Shown here: piece after piece, positions 1 to 9,691 of the stretch
Layout: each line of letters begins with the position of its first letter
Numbering within the stretch: the first letter of the stretch is position 1
Assembly: GCA_041396965.1 (NCBI GenBank)
Contig: JAWKXN010000001.1
Coordinates: 1,990,898-2,054,897 of the forward strand
Direction: 5' to 3'
Source of the DNA: Rickettsiales bacterium
Lineage (GTDB): Bacteria; Pseudomonadota; Alphaproteobacteria; Rickettsiales; SXRF01
Length of the DNA stretch: 64,000 nt
Position numbers and translations under genes: made by a program
Notes under the pieces: generated by a model
Database searches by the model: none
Told to the model about the DNA's origin: nothing
Seen by the model: only the letters and a program-made list of their open reading frames with translations

Positions 1-3000
1 TGTTGCCGCCAGTCAGTCACTATCTTATTAGAGATACCGGTAGCCTCATCAAGTACCTCACGCAATGAAACACCCTCAACCAAATCACGATAATTAGCAA
101 AGCCAGCACGCTCAGTGATAATCGGTAAAGTATACGGATCCCACTCCGCTATTTTCTGACCTTTTTTAACCGCCTCATCTTCTTTAGCTAGCAGGCGGGT
201 ACCGTAAGGCACTTTATAACGAGCGCGCTCACGATTATTCTCATCACGCAGAACTATCTCACACGTACGACTCATCACCACCAGGCGACCTTTAGAGTCA
301 GTTACGATATTTTTGTTAGACAAGGTAAATGTCGCGTCATGGCTTGACTCAACACTTGATACTTCCGCGCCACGCTGCGCCGCTCCCCCGATGTGGAATG
401 TACGCATGGTAAGCTGTGTTCCAGGCTCACCAATCGACTGCGCGGCGATTACCCCAACAGCCTCACCGATATTAACCTCTGTGCCACGCGCCAAGTCACG
501 ACCGTAACAATTAGCGCATACACCTTTCTCACTCTCACAAGTAAGAACCGAACGCACCATAATCTCTTCAATTCCGGCTTCATCTATCCGACCAACGATC
601 AACTCATCAATCATCTGACCAGCGCCTAAAATCTTCTCGGAACTAACCGGATGGTGAACATCACGCGCGCTAGTACGACCAAGAATCTGATCAGCGAGCG
701 GCACGATTATGTCTCCACCTTCTATAACCGCCTTAGCGATAATACCACGATTTGTACCACAATCTCTTTCCGTTACGATACAATCCTGCGCCACATCAAC
801 AAGACGACGTGTTAGGTAACCAGAATTCGCGGTTTTAAGAGCGGTATCAGCAAGACCTTTACGCGCGCCATGCGATGAGTTAAAATACTCAAGAACCGAT
901 AGACCTTCCTTAAAGTTAGATATAATCGGTGTCTCAATAATCTCACCAGACGGCTTAGCCATCAAACCACGCATACCGGCAAGCTGCTTAATTTGCGCGG
1001 CGGAACCACGCGCGCCAGAATTTGCCATCATGTAAATGGAATTAATCTCACGAGCTTTGAATTTCCCCTCTTTATTCCTGCCAACAGATGAAATCTGTTT
1101 CATCATGTCATCAGCGACCAATTCGGAACATTTAGACCAAGCGTCAATAACCTTATTATATTTCTCACCAAGAGTTATAAGACCATCAGCGTATTGCTCC
1201 TCAAATTGCTTAACCTCAGCGAAAGTATCATTGAGATGCTTATGCTTAGTTTCCGGCACTATCATATCATCCTTACCGAAAGAAATACCGGCTTTAGCGG
1301 CATGCCTAAACCCAATTCCCATCAGACGATCCGCGAAAATCACCGTCTCCTTTTGACCACAATGGCGATACACCTCATAAATAAGGTTAGAAGCCTCTTT
1401 CTTGGTAAGTAGTTTATTTACCACAGAAAATGGTAATTTCGGATGTCTTGGTAATATATCAGAAATCATCATCCGCCCCGGTGTTGACGAAACCACTTGA
1501 GTTAAATCATTACCATTCTCATCAACCGTACGATAACGACATTTAATTTTACTATGTAAGGTAACAGTACCATTATCAAGCGCATGCTGTATTTCTTTAG
1601 TACCAGTAAATACCATTCCCTCACCCGGTTCACCATCTGACTCAAGAGTGATATAATAAAGACCAAGAACTATATCTTGACTCGGCACTATTATCGGATG
1701 CCCATTAGCCGGAGATAATATATTATTGGTAGACATCATAAGCACACGCGACTCTATTTGCGCTTCTATTGATAGAGGAACATGCACCGCCATTTGGTCA
1801 CCATCAAAATCCGCGTTAAACGCTGTACATACTAGCGGATGCAAATTTATCGCTTTACCTTCAACCAACACCGGCTCAAACGCCTGAATACCAAGACGGT
1901 GAAGAGTCGGCGCTCTATTCAACAATACAGGATGCTCACGTATAACTTCCTCCAATATGTCCCACACCTCAGGACGCTCCGTTTCCACCATACGCTTAGC
2001 GGCTTTAACTGTTGTCGCTATCCCATAAAGCTCAAGCTTGGCGTAAATAAACGGCTTAAATAACTCAAGAGCCATCTTCTTTGGAATACCACATTGATGA
2101 AGTTTAAGTTCAGGACCAACCACGATTACCGAACGACCAGAGTAATCCACCCTCTTACCCAGTAGATTCTGCCGGAAACGTCCTTGCTTTCCTTTAAGCA
2201 TATCAGAAAGTGATTTAAGCGGGCGTTTATTAGCACCGGTAATAACCCGACCACGACGACCATTATCAAATAACGCGTCCACCGACTCTTGCAACATACG
2301 CTTCTCATTACGCACGATAATATCAGGAGCTCGCAATTCCATCAAACGCTTAAGGCGGTTATTACGGTTAATAACCCGACGATATAAATCATTCAAGTCA
2401 CTGGTCGCGAAACGACCACCATCAAGCGGCACCAGCGGGCGAAGCTCAGGTGGAATCACCGGAACCACATCCATTATCATCCATTCTGGTTTATTTTCCG
2501 AACCAAGAAAAGCCTCTATTAGCTTAAGACGCTTTACCAACTTCTTGCGTTTCGCCTCTGAATTAGTCTCAGCGAGCTCGGCACGAAGCTCTGTTTTCTG
2601 TTTTTCAAGGTCAAGAGCACACAGCATTGTCTTAATGGCTTCCGCACCAATTTGCGCGGTAAAAGTGCCATCACCATATTTTTCCTGAGCCTCGTAGAAC
2701 TGTTCCTCAGAAAGCAGTTCACCCACCGAAAATGGAGTAAGTCCCGACTCAACAACCACAAAAGACTCAAAATAAAGAACTTTCTCAAGATCCTTCAAAG
2801 TCATATCCAACAATATACCAATACGACTAGGAAGTGATTTAAGAAACCAGATATGAGCTACCGGAGAGGCAAGATCAATATGCCCCATACGCTCACGACG
2901 AACCTTAGAGGTGGTAACCTCAACACCACATTTTTCGCAGACAATCCCACGATATTTCATCCTCTTATATTTGCCGCACAAACATTCATAATCTTTTATA

Positions 3001-3194
3001 GGACCAAAAATACGCGCACAGAACAGACCATCCCGCTCCGGCTTAAAAGTGCGGTAATTAATGGTTTCTGGCTTTTTTACTTCCCCAAACGACCATGAGC
3101 TTATCTTCTCAGGACTCGCTATGGAAATCTTGATCTCGTCAAACTGTTTAGTAGAAGTTAATTGTTGACCAAAAAAACTCATTACTTCATTCAT
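1..3194 (-). CDS. rpoC: RNA polymerase beta' subunit, C-terminus cut by window edge
   Basis: Largest catalytic subunit of RNA polymerase. The frame is open from the ATG at 3194 to base 1, giving about 1,064 residues; the C-terminal few hundred residues lie outside the window. The N-terminal zinc-binding cysteines are at residues 71, 73, 86 and 89 (about 2925-2985). The Mg-binding catalytic motif NADFDGDQMA lies near 1790-1820, with the three aspartates at residues 462, 464 and 466. The start is supported by an AAAGGG ribosome-binding site a few bases upstream. It follows rpoB after a 109-base spacer holding a long inverted repeat. Not listed as a closed reading frame because it runs off the sequence. 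Identity is certain. Confidence 0.98.
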   Translation of the reverse strand, partial: MNEVMSFFGQQLTSTKQFDEIKISIASPEKISSWSFGEVKKPETINYRTFKPERDGLFCARIFGPIKDYECLCGKYKRMKYRGIVCEKCGVEVTTSKVRRERMGHIDLASPVAHIWFLKSLPSRIGILLDMTLKDLEKVLYFESFVVVESGLTPFSVGELLSEEQFYEAQEKYGDGTFTAQIGAEAIKTMLCALDLEKQKTELRAELAETNSEAKRKKLVKRLKLIEAFLGSENKPEWMIMDVVPVIPPELRPLVPLDGGRFATSDLNDLYRRVINRNNRLKRLMELRAPDIIVRNEKRMLQESVDALFDNGRRGRVITGANKRPLKSLSDMLKGKQGRFRQNLLGKRVDYSGRSVIVVGPELKLHQCGIPKKMALELFKPFIYAKLELYGIATTVKAAKRMVETERPEVWDILEEVIREHPVLLNRAPTLHRLGIQAFEPVLVEGKAINLHPLVCTAFNADFDGDQMAVHVPLSIEAQIESRVLMMSTNNILSPANGHPIIVPSQDIVLGLYYITLESDGEPGEGMVFTGTKEIQHALDNGTVTLHSKIKCRYRTVDENGNDLTQVVSSTPGRMMISDILPRHPKLPFSVVNKLLTKKEASNLIYEVYRHCGQKETVIFADRLMGIGFRHAAKAGISFGKDDMIVPETKHKHLNDTFAEVKQFEEQYADGLITLGEKYNKVIDAWSKCSELVADDMMKQISSVGRNKEGKFKAREINSIYMMANSGARGSAAQIKQLAGMRGLMAKPSGEIIETPIISNFKEGLSVLEYFNSSHGARKGLADTALKTANSGYLTRRLVDVAQDCIVTERDCGTNRGIIAKAVIEGGDIIVPLADQILGRTSARDVHHPVSSEKILGAGQMIDELIVGRIDEAGIEEIMVRSVLTCESEKGVCANCYGRDLARGTEVNIGEAVGVIAAQSIGEPGTQLTMRTFHIGGAAQRGAEVSSVESSHDATFTLSNKNIVTDSKGRLVVMSRTCEIVLRDENNRERARYKVPYGTRLLAKEDEAVKKGQKIAEWDPYTLPIITERAGFANYRDLVEGVSLREVLDEATGISNKIVTDWRQ

Positions 3195-3219
3195 ATTTTT
3201 ACCCTTTAATTTAGGTTTC

Positions 3220-3302
3220 AGGTTCTAGATGCTAGGTGCTAGATTCTGGTTTTTTGTCTGGGAAACCAAATACTAGCACCTAGTACCTAGTCCCCAGAAC
3301 CT
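3220..3302. repeat. Imperfect inverted repeat filling the rpoB-rpoC spacer
   Basis: The left arm (3220-3249) begins AGGTTCTAGATGCTAGGTGC. The right arm (3266-3302), read on the minus strand, begins AGGTTCTGGGGACTAGGTAC. Both arms are built from CTAG-rich units such as CTAGGTGCTAG, so a long imperfect hairpin can form in the transcript immediately after the rpoB stop and end about 25 bases before the rpoC start. It has no run of T expected of an intrinsic terminator. It could be an interspersed palindromic element or an RNA processing site; the sequence alone does not decide. Confidence 0.7.
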
Positions 3303-3303
3303 A

Positions 3304-6300
3304 TTATGCCTCTTCCTCAATCAACTCAACATTAAGACCGAGTGAACGCAATTCTTTCACCATAACGTGGAACGACTCCGGTATACCAGACTCAAAACTA
3401 TTATCACCACGTACGATAGACTCATATATCTTGCTACGTCCAGCCACGTCATCAGACTTAACAGTAAGCATTTCTTGAAGCGTATAAGCCGCTCCATAAG
3501 CTTGCAGCGCCCAACATTCCATCTCCCCAAAACGCTGACCACCAAACTGTGACTTACCACCAAGCGGCTGCTGAGTAACCAACGAGTATGGACCAATAGA
3601 GCGAGCATGTATCTTATCATCCACTAAGTGATGAAGCTTAAGCATATAAATATAGCCAACCGTAGTCTTACGATCAAAAGCGTCTCCAGTACGCCCATCG
3701 TAAAGCTGCACCTGCCCAGATGAATCAAGACCAGCTTTCTTCAGCCAGTGAACAACATCATCCTCCTTAGCGCCATCAAACACCGGAGTAGCAAAAGGAA
3801 TACCCTTCTTAAGATTACCGGCAAGCTCCAGTAATTCATTATCTGACATTTTAGCTATGGATTTTTCCAATTTTTTATCTTCATAAGTCTCACTGATGAA
3901 CTCTTTAAGTTTTTTAACAGAAGCCTGTGATTTGTTCTGCTCTTGAATATCCTCAAGCATACCACGTATCTGCCCACCAATACCGGCCGATGCCCAACCC
4001 AGATGAGTCTCCAATATCTGTCCAACATTCATCCGTGAAGGCACACCAAGCGGATTAAGCAATATGTCAACTTGTGTCCCATCCTCAAGATAAGGCATAT
4101 CCTCAATCGGTACGATCTTGGACACCACACCCTTGTTACCATGACGACCAGCCATTTTATCACCAGGTTGTAGTTTACGCTTAACAGCGACAAATACTTT
4201 CACCATTTTAAGTACACCCGGCATCAAATCATCACCAGCGCGAACTTTACCAACTTTTTCCTCAAATCTCATATTGATACGGGAAAGAGCTGAGTCAAGC
4301 TGCTTCTTTAGCTGCTCTATCTCATTCATCACCGCATCATCCTTAACGGCGAACTGCCACCATTGACCTTTGCTATACTCCTTAAGAGTTTCCTCGTTTA
4401 TATCGCTTCCAATCTTAAATCCTTTAGGACCAGAAGTCGCTTTCTTGGAAAGCAATAATTCACTCATACGACCATAAACAAAACGCTCAATAATAGCCCG
4501 TTCATCATCACGATCCTTAGCTAAACGCTCAATTTCCGCTTTCTCTATAGAAAGAGCGCGCTCATCTTTCTCAATACCACGACGGCTAAAAATACGTACT
4601 CCAACGATAGTCCCAGCCACACCCGGTGGAAGACGCAGTGAGGAATCACGAACATCAGACGCTTTCTCACCAAATATAGCGCGTAATAATTTCTCCTCAG
4701 AAGTCATTGGTGACTCTGATTTAGGAGTAACTTTACCAACCAAAATATCACCCGGTTTTACTTCCGCGCCAATATGTACAACACCAATCTCGTCAAGATT
4801 ACGCAGCGCTTCCTCACCAACATTCGGAATATCACGGGTTATTTCTTCTGCGCCAAGCTTGGTATCACGCGCCATTACTTCAAATTCCTCAATGTGAATA
4901 GAAGTAAACACATCCTCAGAAACAATCCGTTCAGAAATAAGAATAGAATCCTCAAAATTATATCCATTCCAAGGCATAAAGGCCACCAACACGTTACGAC
5001 CCAACGCCAACTCACCAAGATCGGTAGATGGACCATCAGCGATAATATCACCAGCTTTTACCACATCACCAACCACCACCAAAGGACGTTGGTTAAGACA
5101 AGTATTCTGGTTAGAACGGGTAAATTTAATAAGATTGTAAATATCAACACCAGGAGAACCGTCTTCCGACACTTCCGAACTACGAATAACTATACGAGTA
5201 GCATCCACCTGATCAACCACCCCACTACGACGAGCGATAGTGGTAACTCCAGAATCCTTAGCTACTATTTCCTCCATGCCCGTACCAACAAGCGGAGCGT
5301 CAGAACGCAGTAAAGGAACCGCTTGACGTTGCATGTTAGAGCCCATCAGCGCACGGTTAGCATCATCATTCTCAAGGAAAGGAATAAGAGCGGCGGCAAC
5401 CGACACTAATTGTTTTGGCGCTACGTCAATATAATCAATGCGATCCGCGCTTGAAAGCACAAACTCACCATTACAACGGCAAGAAATCAGATCACCAGTA
5501 AATTTATTATTATCATCAACTTCTGAGTTAGCCTGCGCTATAGTATATTTACCTTCCTCAATAGCTGACAGATAAATCACCTCATTAGTAACCCTACCAT
5601 TCGTTACCTTACGGTACGGACTTTCAATAAACCCATACTTATTCACTCGTGAATAGGTAGCCATTGAGTTAATAAGCCCAATATTCGGTCCCTCAGGAGT
5701 TTCAATAGGACATATACGTCCATAATGAGTCGGATGCACGTCACGCACCTCAAAACCAGCGCGCTCACGGGTAAGACCACCTGGTCCCAACGCTGACAAA
5801 CGACGCTTATGAGTAATCTCTGAGAGCGGATTAGTCTGATCCATAAATTGTGAAAGCTGACTTGAGCCAAAAAACTCACGAATAGCCGCCGCGACAGGTT
5901 TAGCGTTAACCAAATCATGCGGCATCACAGTATCAATATCAACACTGGACATACGCTCAACAATAGAACGCTCCATACGCAACAAACCAATACGAAACTG
6001 GTTTTCCATCAACTCACCAACCGAGCGAACCCTACGATTACCAAGATGGTCAATATCATCAACCTCACCAATACCGTCCTTAAGACCGACCAACAGCTTG
6101 ACCGCCCCCACAATATCGTCTTTGGTTAGAACCCCAACATTTTCATCTATAGAAAGATTAAGGCGAGCGTTCATCTTCACCCTGCCAACATCGGATAAAT
6201 CATAACGATCCGACTCAAAGAATAGAGAATTGAACAATGCCTCAGCGGCTTCCACAGTAGTCGGCTCACCCGGACGCATAACCCGATATATATCAATAAG

Positions 6301-7428
6301 AGCGTCCTCTTTCGTAAGATTCTTATCAGCGACTAGAGTATTGCGCATATAAGCACCCACATTCACGTGGTCAATATCAAGAATCGCTACATCCTTAGCC
6401 CCAGCCTCCTCAAGAACTGCAATAGCGGCAACAGTCACCTCATCACCACCCTCAACGTAAATCTCACCAGTTTGTGGATTAACAATATCAGTAGCGATAT
6501 ATTTACCAACGAACTGTTCGTCACTTACCAAATATTCCTTAAGCCCTTCCTCAAGGAATTTTTTAGCCAAACGAACATTCATTTTCTTACCAGCTTCCGC
6601 GTAGATCTTACCACTTTTAGCGTCAACAAGATCATGCGAAAGTTTGATACCACGATAATGCTCAGGGTTAAATTTAGCAGCCCAACCACCCTTTACTCTC
6701 TTATAAACGGTATATGTATAGAAAGTAGAAAGTATCTCACTATTATCCATACCAACAGCACGCAAGAAAGTAGTAACAGGAACCTTACGGCGACGATCTA
6801 TACGAGCATTCACCAAATCCTTAGCATCAAACTCAAAATCAAGCCACGAGCCACGATAAGGAATTACCCTACATGAATAAAGAAACTTACCGGAACTATG
6901 TGTTTTGCCGTGATCATGATCAAAAAACACACCTGGAGAACGATGCATTTGTGAGACTATAACCCTTTCCGTACCATTAATGATAAAAGTACCATTGTCA
7001 GTCATCAAGGGTATGTCACCCATATAGACATCTTGCTCTTTAATATCCTTAATTTCACGTGCGCCAGTATCCTCATCGACAATCCATACGATAAGACGTA
7101 ATGTCACCCGCAGCGGAGCGGAGGAATTTATGCCACGTGAACGGCACTCATCCACATCATATTTAGGTGGGTCAAAATGAAATCGTACAAACTCTAAAGT
7201 AGAGGTTTCCGTATAATCTTGAATCGGAAACACCGATTTGAAAACCGCTTGCAGACCAGTATCGGTACGCTGCTCCACTGGAACATTTATCTGCAAAAAC
7301 TGATCATAAGAATTCTTCTGCACCTCAATCAAATTAGGCATAGAAGTAATGGTCTCAATCCTGCCAAAACTTTTACGAATACGCTTACGAGCCGTGAACG
7401 AAAGTTGCGAATTTTGAGCCTGTGCCAT
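3304..7428 (-). CDS. rpoB: RNA polymerase beta subunit
   Basis: Full-length beta subunit of 1,374 residues, the usual alphaproteobacterial size. The rifampicin-binding cluster lies around 5790-5850. It keeps the residues equivalent to E. coli D516, H526 (residue 540 here) and S531 (residue 545 here), so nothing in this cluster suggests resistance. The only visible difference from E. coli in the core is Thr for Asn in the DQTNPLSE stretch, common in alphaproteobacteria. The conserved GNKG and GGKSQFGGQRFGEMECWAL-type C-terminal segments are present. It follows rplL after a 154-base spacer that contains a stem-loop. Confidence 0.99.
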   Translation of the reverse strand: MAQAQNSQLSFTARKRIRKSFGRIETITSMPNLIEVQKNSYDQFLQINVPVEQRTDTGLQAVFKSVFPIQDYTETSTLEFVRFHFDPPKYDVDECRSRGINSSAPLRVTLRLIVWIVDEDTGAREIKDIKEQDVYMGDIPLMTDNGTFIINGTERVIVSQMHRSPGVFFDHDHGKTHSSGKFLYSCRVIPYRGSWLDFEFDAKDLVNARIDRRRKVPVTTFLRAVGMDNSEILSTFYTYTVYKRVKGGWAAKFNPEHYRGIKLSHDLVDAKSGKIYAEAGKKMNVRLAKKFLEEGLKEYLVSDEQFVGKYIATDIVNPQTGEIYVEGGDEVTVAAIAVLEEAGAKDVAILDIDHVNVGAYMRNTLVADKNLTKEDALIDIYRVMRPGEPTTVEAAEALFNSLFFESDRYDLSDVGRVKMNARLNLSIDENVGVLTKDDIVGAVKLLVGLKDGIGEVDDIDHLGNRRVRSVGELMENQFRIGLLRMERSIVERMSSVDIDTVMPHDLVNAKPVAAAIREFFGSSQLSQFMDQTNPLSEITHKRRLSALGPGGLTRERAGFEVRDVHPTHYGRICPIETPEGPNIGLINSMATYSRVNKYGFIESPYRKVTNGRVTNEVIYLSAIEEGKYTIAQANSEVDDNNKFTGDLISCRCNGEFVLSSADRIDYIDVAPKQLVSVAAALIPFLENDDANRALMGSNMQRQAVPLLRSDAPLVGTGMEEIVAKDSGVTTIARRSGVVDQVDATRIVIRSSEVSEDGSPGVDIYNLIKFTRSNQNTCLNQRPLVVVGDVVKAGDIIADGPSTDLGELALGRNVLVAFMPWNGYNFEDSILISERIVSEDVFTSIHIEEFEVMARDTKLGAEEITRDIPNVGEEALRNLDEIGVVHIGAEVKPGDILVGKVTPKSESPMTSEEKLLRAIFGEKASDVRDSSLRLPPGVAGTIVGVRIFSRRGIEKDERALSIEKAEIERLAKDRDDERAIIERFVYGRMSELLLSKKATSGPKGFKIGSDINEETLKEYSKGQWWQFAVKDDAVMNEIEQLKKQLDSALSRINMRFEEKVGKVRAGDDLMPGVLKMVKVFVAVKRKLQPGDKMAGRHGNKGVVSKIVPIEDMPYLEDGTQVDILLNPLGVPSRMNVGQILETHLGWASAGIGGQIRGMLEDIQEQNKSQASVKKLKEFISETYEDKKLEKSIAKMSDNELLELAGNLKKGIPFATPVFDGAKEDDVVHWLKKAGLDSSGQVQLYDGRTGDAFDRKTTVGYIYMLKLHHLVDDKIHARSIGPYSLVTQQPLGGKSQFGGQRFGEMECWALQAYGAAYTLQEMLTVKSDDVAGRSKIYESIVRGDNSFESGIPESFHVMVKELRSLGLNVELIEEEA

Positions 7429-7532
7429 GAAAACCTCTTAACTAAAGAATACTAAAACGCAAAATCTTAACTCAAATTGAACTCGGTCATAGATTTCACA
7501 AAATATGTAAACAGCAAATTATAAACAGCAGC

Positions 7533-7562
7533 ATGGAGTGACGCCTAAACGACCTCACCCCA
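7533..7562 (-). promoter_or_regulatory. Stem-loop between rplL and rpoB, possible attenuator
   Basis: On the minus strand ATGGGGTGA pairs with TCACTCCAT (nine pairs, one G-U) across a 13-base loop, starting 20 bases beyond the rplL stop. There is no following U-run, so it is not a clear intrinsic terminator. In E. coli a partial terminator and RNase III site sit in the same rplL-rpoB spacer and set the ribosomal protein to polymerase ratio; an equivalent role here is inference from position. Confidence 0.5.
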
Positions 7563-7582
7563 TAATAAAAAAGTCAGCAGAA

Positions 7583-7969
7583 TTACTTAACTTCAACAGT
7601 AGCACCAGCGTCAGCAAGAGTTTTCTGAACTTTATCAGCCTCTTCTTTAGCCACACCCTCTTTAACAGGTTTTGGTGTAGATTCAACAAGATCTTTAGCT
7701 TCTTTAAGACCAAGACCGGTAATTTCACGAACAGCCTTAATAACCGCGATCTTCTTATCAGCAGGGAATGACGCGAGAATAACATCAAACTCTGTCTTAG
7801 CTTCAGCGGCAGGAGCAGCAGCGCCACCAGCGGCACCAGCAGCGGCGACCGCTACAGGAGCAGCTGCAGAAACACCCCATTTTTCCTCAAGCATTTTAGA
7901 AAGTTCTGCTGCTTCAATAACAGTAAGAGCGGACAAAGTATCCACTATTTTCTCAAGATTTGTAGACAT
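7583..7969 (-). CDS. rplL: 50S ribosomal protein L7/L12
   Basis: Stalk protein of the large subunit, present in several copies bound to L10, needed for elongation-factor GTPase activation. The 128-residue product starting MSTNLEKIVD has the N-terminal dimerisation helix, an Ala/Gly-rich hinge (about residues 35-55) and the C-terminal domain with KTEFDVILAS and GLGLKEAKDLVE. The frame can be extended five codons upstream, but the ATG at 7969 is chosen because a GGGAG ribosome-binding site lies eight bases before it and the protein family starts there. It follows rplJ by 56 bases. Confidence 0.98.
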   Translation of the reverse strand: MSTNLEKIVDTLSALTVIEAAELSKMLEEKWGVSAAAPVAVAAAGAAGGAAAPAAEAKTEFDVILASFPADKKIAVIKAVREITGLGLKEAKDLVESTPKPVKEGVAKEEADKVQKTLADAGATVEVK

Positions 7970-8025
7970 AAATAATACTCCCAAACAAAAACAAAATTAA
8001 TAATAATAAACAATAAACCGACAAA

Positions 8026-8541
8026 CTACCCTTTATCAGCATGAGCAGATATAACTCTTGCCACCTGCCCCGCCGGAGCTTTAACAACACTGGCTATGCG
8101 TGAAGCAGGAGTCTGTAACATCCCAACAATCTTAGCGCGCAATTCATCAAGAGACGGTAATTTCGCAAGACCTTCTATAGCCTCAACATCCAAAGACTGT
8201 GAACCGAAGGAACCCCCAACAATCTCCAGCTTATCATTGTTCTTAGCGAAATCCACCAATCCCTTAGCGACAGACACCGGATCAGACGAGGTAGCTATAA
8301 CTGACGGTCCATTAAGAAACTCACAAACCCCCTCAAGAGGAGTGTCCTTAGCAGCAAGCTTTGCTAAACGATTCTTAATAACTTTCAATTCAGCTCCAGC
8401 ATCTCGCATGTTACGACGCAATTGCGTCATCTGCGCAACGGTAAGACCTTTATTATGAACAACCAAAGCTATAGCAGCACTAGTAAGCCTACCATTAGTA
8501 GCTTCAATCATCTCTTTTTTCTGTAAACGAGTCATCGGCAT
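8026..8541 (-). CDS. rplJ: 50S ribosomal protein L10
   Basis: Anchors L7/L12 dimers to the 23S rRNA GTPase centre. The product has 171 residues, the normal length. It begins MPMTRLQKKEMIE; the ATG at 8541 is favoured over the one two codons later because AGGAG lies seven bases upstream of it. The C-terminal helix that binds L7/L12 is present. It follows rplA by 12 bases, with no spacer long enough for a full L10 leader; any autoregulatory site would have to overlap the rplA 3' end. Confidence 0.97.
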   Translation of the reverse strand: MPMTRLQKKEMIEATNGRLTSAAIALVVHNKGLTVAQMTQLRRNMRDAGAELKVIKNRLAKLAAKDTPLEGVCEFLNGPSVIATSSDPVSVAKGLVDFAKNNDKLEIVGGSFGSQSLDVEAIEGLAKLPSLDELRAKIVGMLQTPASRIASVVKAPAGQVARVISAHADKG

Positions 8542-8553
8542 ATTTTTTCTCCT

Positions 8554-9252
8554 TTAAGCTGCCAATAAATCAGCAAGTTCTAGCTTAATCCCCAATCCCA
8601 TAGTTGAGGAAATGCCAACTTTCTTTATATAGTTAGACTTAGCCGCTGAAGGCCTAGCTTTGACCACAGCGCCGACAAAAGCCTTAACATTCTGCTCTAT
8701 AGCGTCCTCACTAAAACTAGCGCGCCCCACACCAGCATGAATAATCGCTGTTTTATCAAGACGGAACTCAACTTGCCCTGATTTCGCCGACTTAACCGCG
8801 TCAGCCACATTAGGAGTAACAGTACCAAGCTTAGGGTTTGGCATAAGCCCTTTAGGTCCTAATACCTTACCAAGCTTACCAACAACTGCCATCATATCAG
8901 GAGAAGCTATAATACGATCAAAATCGGTAAACCCTCCAGCAATTTTTTCAGCCAGATCCTCAGCACCAACGAAATCAGCACCAGCCTCAACAGCCTGAGT
9001 TGCTTTATCTCCTCTTGCGAACACAGCCACACGCACCTCCTTACCGGTACCGTTAGGCATAGACACCATACCACGAACAAGCTGATCAGTCTGACGAGGA
9101 TCTAAACCCGTATTTATAACTATCTCTATGGTTTCATCAAATTTTGCGCTCGCCATCGACTTAACCAATTTCACAGCTTCCGCTAAAGGATAACGCTTAT
9201 CTATATCCACTTTGCCTAGCATTGCTTTTCTTTTTTTTGAAATTCTTGACAT
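8554..9252 (-). CDS. rplA: 50S ribosomal protein L1
   Basis: Binds 23S rRNA at the L1 stalk and assists deacylated tRNA release. With the start at 9252 (MSRISKKRKAML) it has 232 residues, the family norm; the frame is open a further 26 codons upstream, but that extension runs through the rplK coding sequence and resembles nothing. The L1 signature around GLMPNPKLGTVT is present. The start lies four bases after the rplK stop with a G-rich ribosome-binding site inside the rplK end, so the two are translationally coupled. Confidence 0.97.
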   Translation of the reverse strand: MSRISKKRKAMLGKVDIDKRYPLAEAVKLVKSMASAKFDETIEIVINTGLDPRQTDQLVRGMVSMPNGTGKEVRVAVFARGDKATQAVEAGADFVGAEDLAEKIAGGFTDFDRIIASPDMMAVVGKLGKVLGPKGLMPNPKLGTVTPNVADAVKSAKSGQVEFRLDKTAIIHAGVGRASFSEDAIEQNVKAFVGAVVKARPSAAKSNYIKKVGISSTMGLGIKLELADLLAA

Positions 9253-9256
9253 AACT

Positions 9257-9691
9257 CTACGCCCCCACCACTTCAAGGCCCATTGATTGAGCGGAACCAC
9301 ATACCATCTTAACGGCTCCATCAATATCATTGGCGTTCAGATCTTTCATTTTTTCCTGAGCTATCTCACGCACTTTATCCATAGAAATCTTTCCAACCAC
9401 GCTACCTTTTCCAGGAGTCTGCGACCCTTTCTTGAGATTAGCAGCTTTTTTAAGATAATATGACACCGGAGAGAGTCTAGTCTCAAAAGTAAACGTTCTA
9501 TCCTGATAGGCGGTTATCGTAACTGGAATTGGAGCACCGGGTTCATTTTTCTGAGTGGCAGCGTTAAACGCCTTACAGAATTCCATGATATTAAGACCAC
9601 GCTGACCAAGAGCGGGACCAACAGGCGGAGACGGATTAGCTTTTCCGGCGGGAATCTCCAATTTAATATACCCAACAATTTTTTTTGCCAT
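9257..9691 (-). CDS. rplK: 50S ribosomal protein L11
   Basis: Part of the GTPase-associated centre and the stringent-response contact for RelA. The product has 144 residues, with the N-terminal proline-rich loop PPVGPALGQRGLNIMEF and the RNA-binding C-terminal domain. Ribosome-binding site AGGTG precedes the ATG. First gene of the rplKAJL-rpoBC transcription unit here, because the region upstream is non-coding on this strand and nusG lies more than 1.7 kb away instead of being adjacent as in most bacteria. Confidence 0.98.
   Translation of the reverse strand: MAKKIVGYIKLEIPAGKANPSPPVGPALGQRGLNIMEFCKAFNAATQKNEPGAPIPVTITAYQDRTFTFETRLSPVSYYLKKAANLKKGSQTPGKGSVVGKISMDKVREIAQEKMKDLNANDIDGAVKMVCGSAQSMGLEVVGA

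Noticed and set aside
4774..5313. 179-codon plus-strand reading frame inside rpoB
   Set aside because: Antisense to a highly conserved part of rpoB; composition (many Thr, Asn, His, Arg) is what the complement of rpoB gives, with no ribosome-binding site or recognised motif.
5780..5860. Possible rifampicin-resistance change in rpoB
   Set aside because: The residues equal to D516, H526 and S531 are unchanged; the Asn-to-Thr difference is common in alphaproteobacteria.
6367..6876. 169-codon plus-strand reading frame inside rpoB
   Set aside because: Also antisense to rpoB and without any independent coding evidence.
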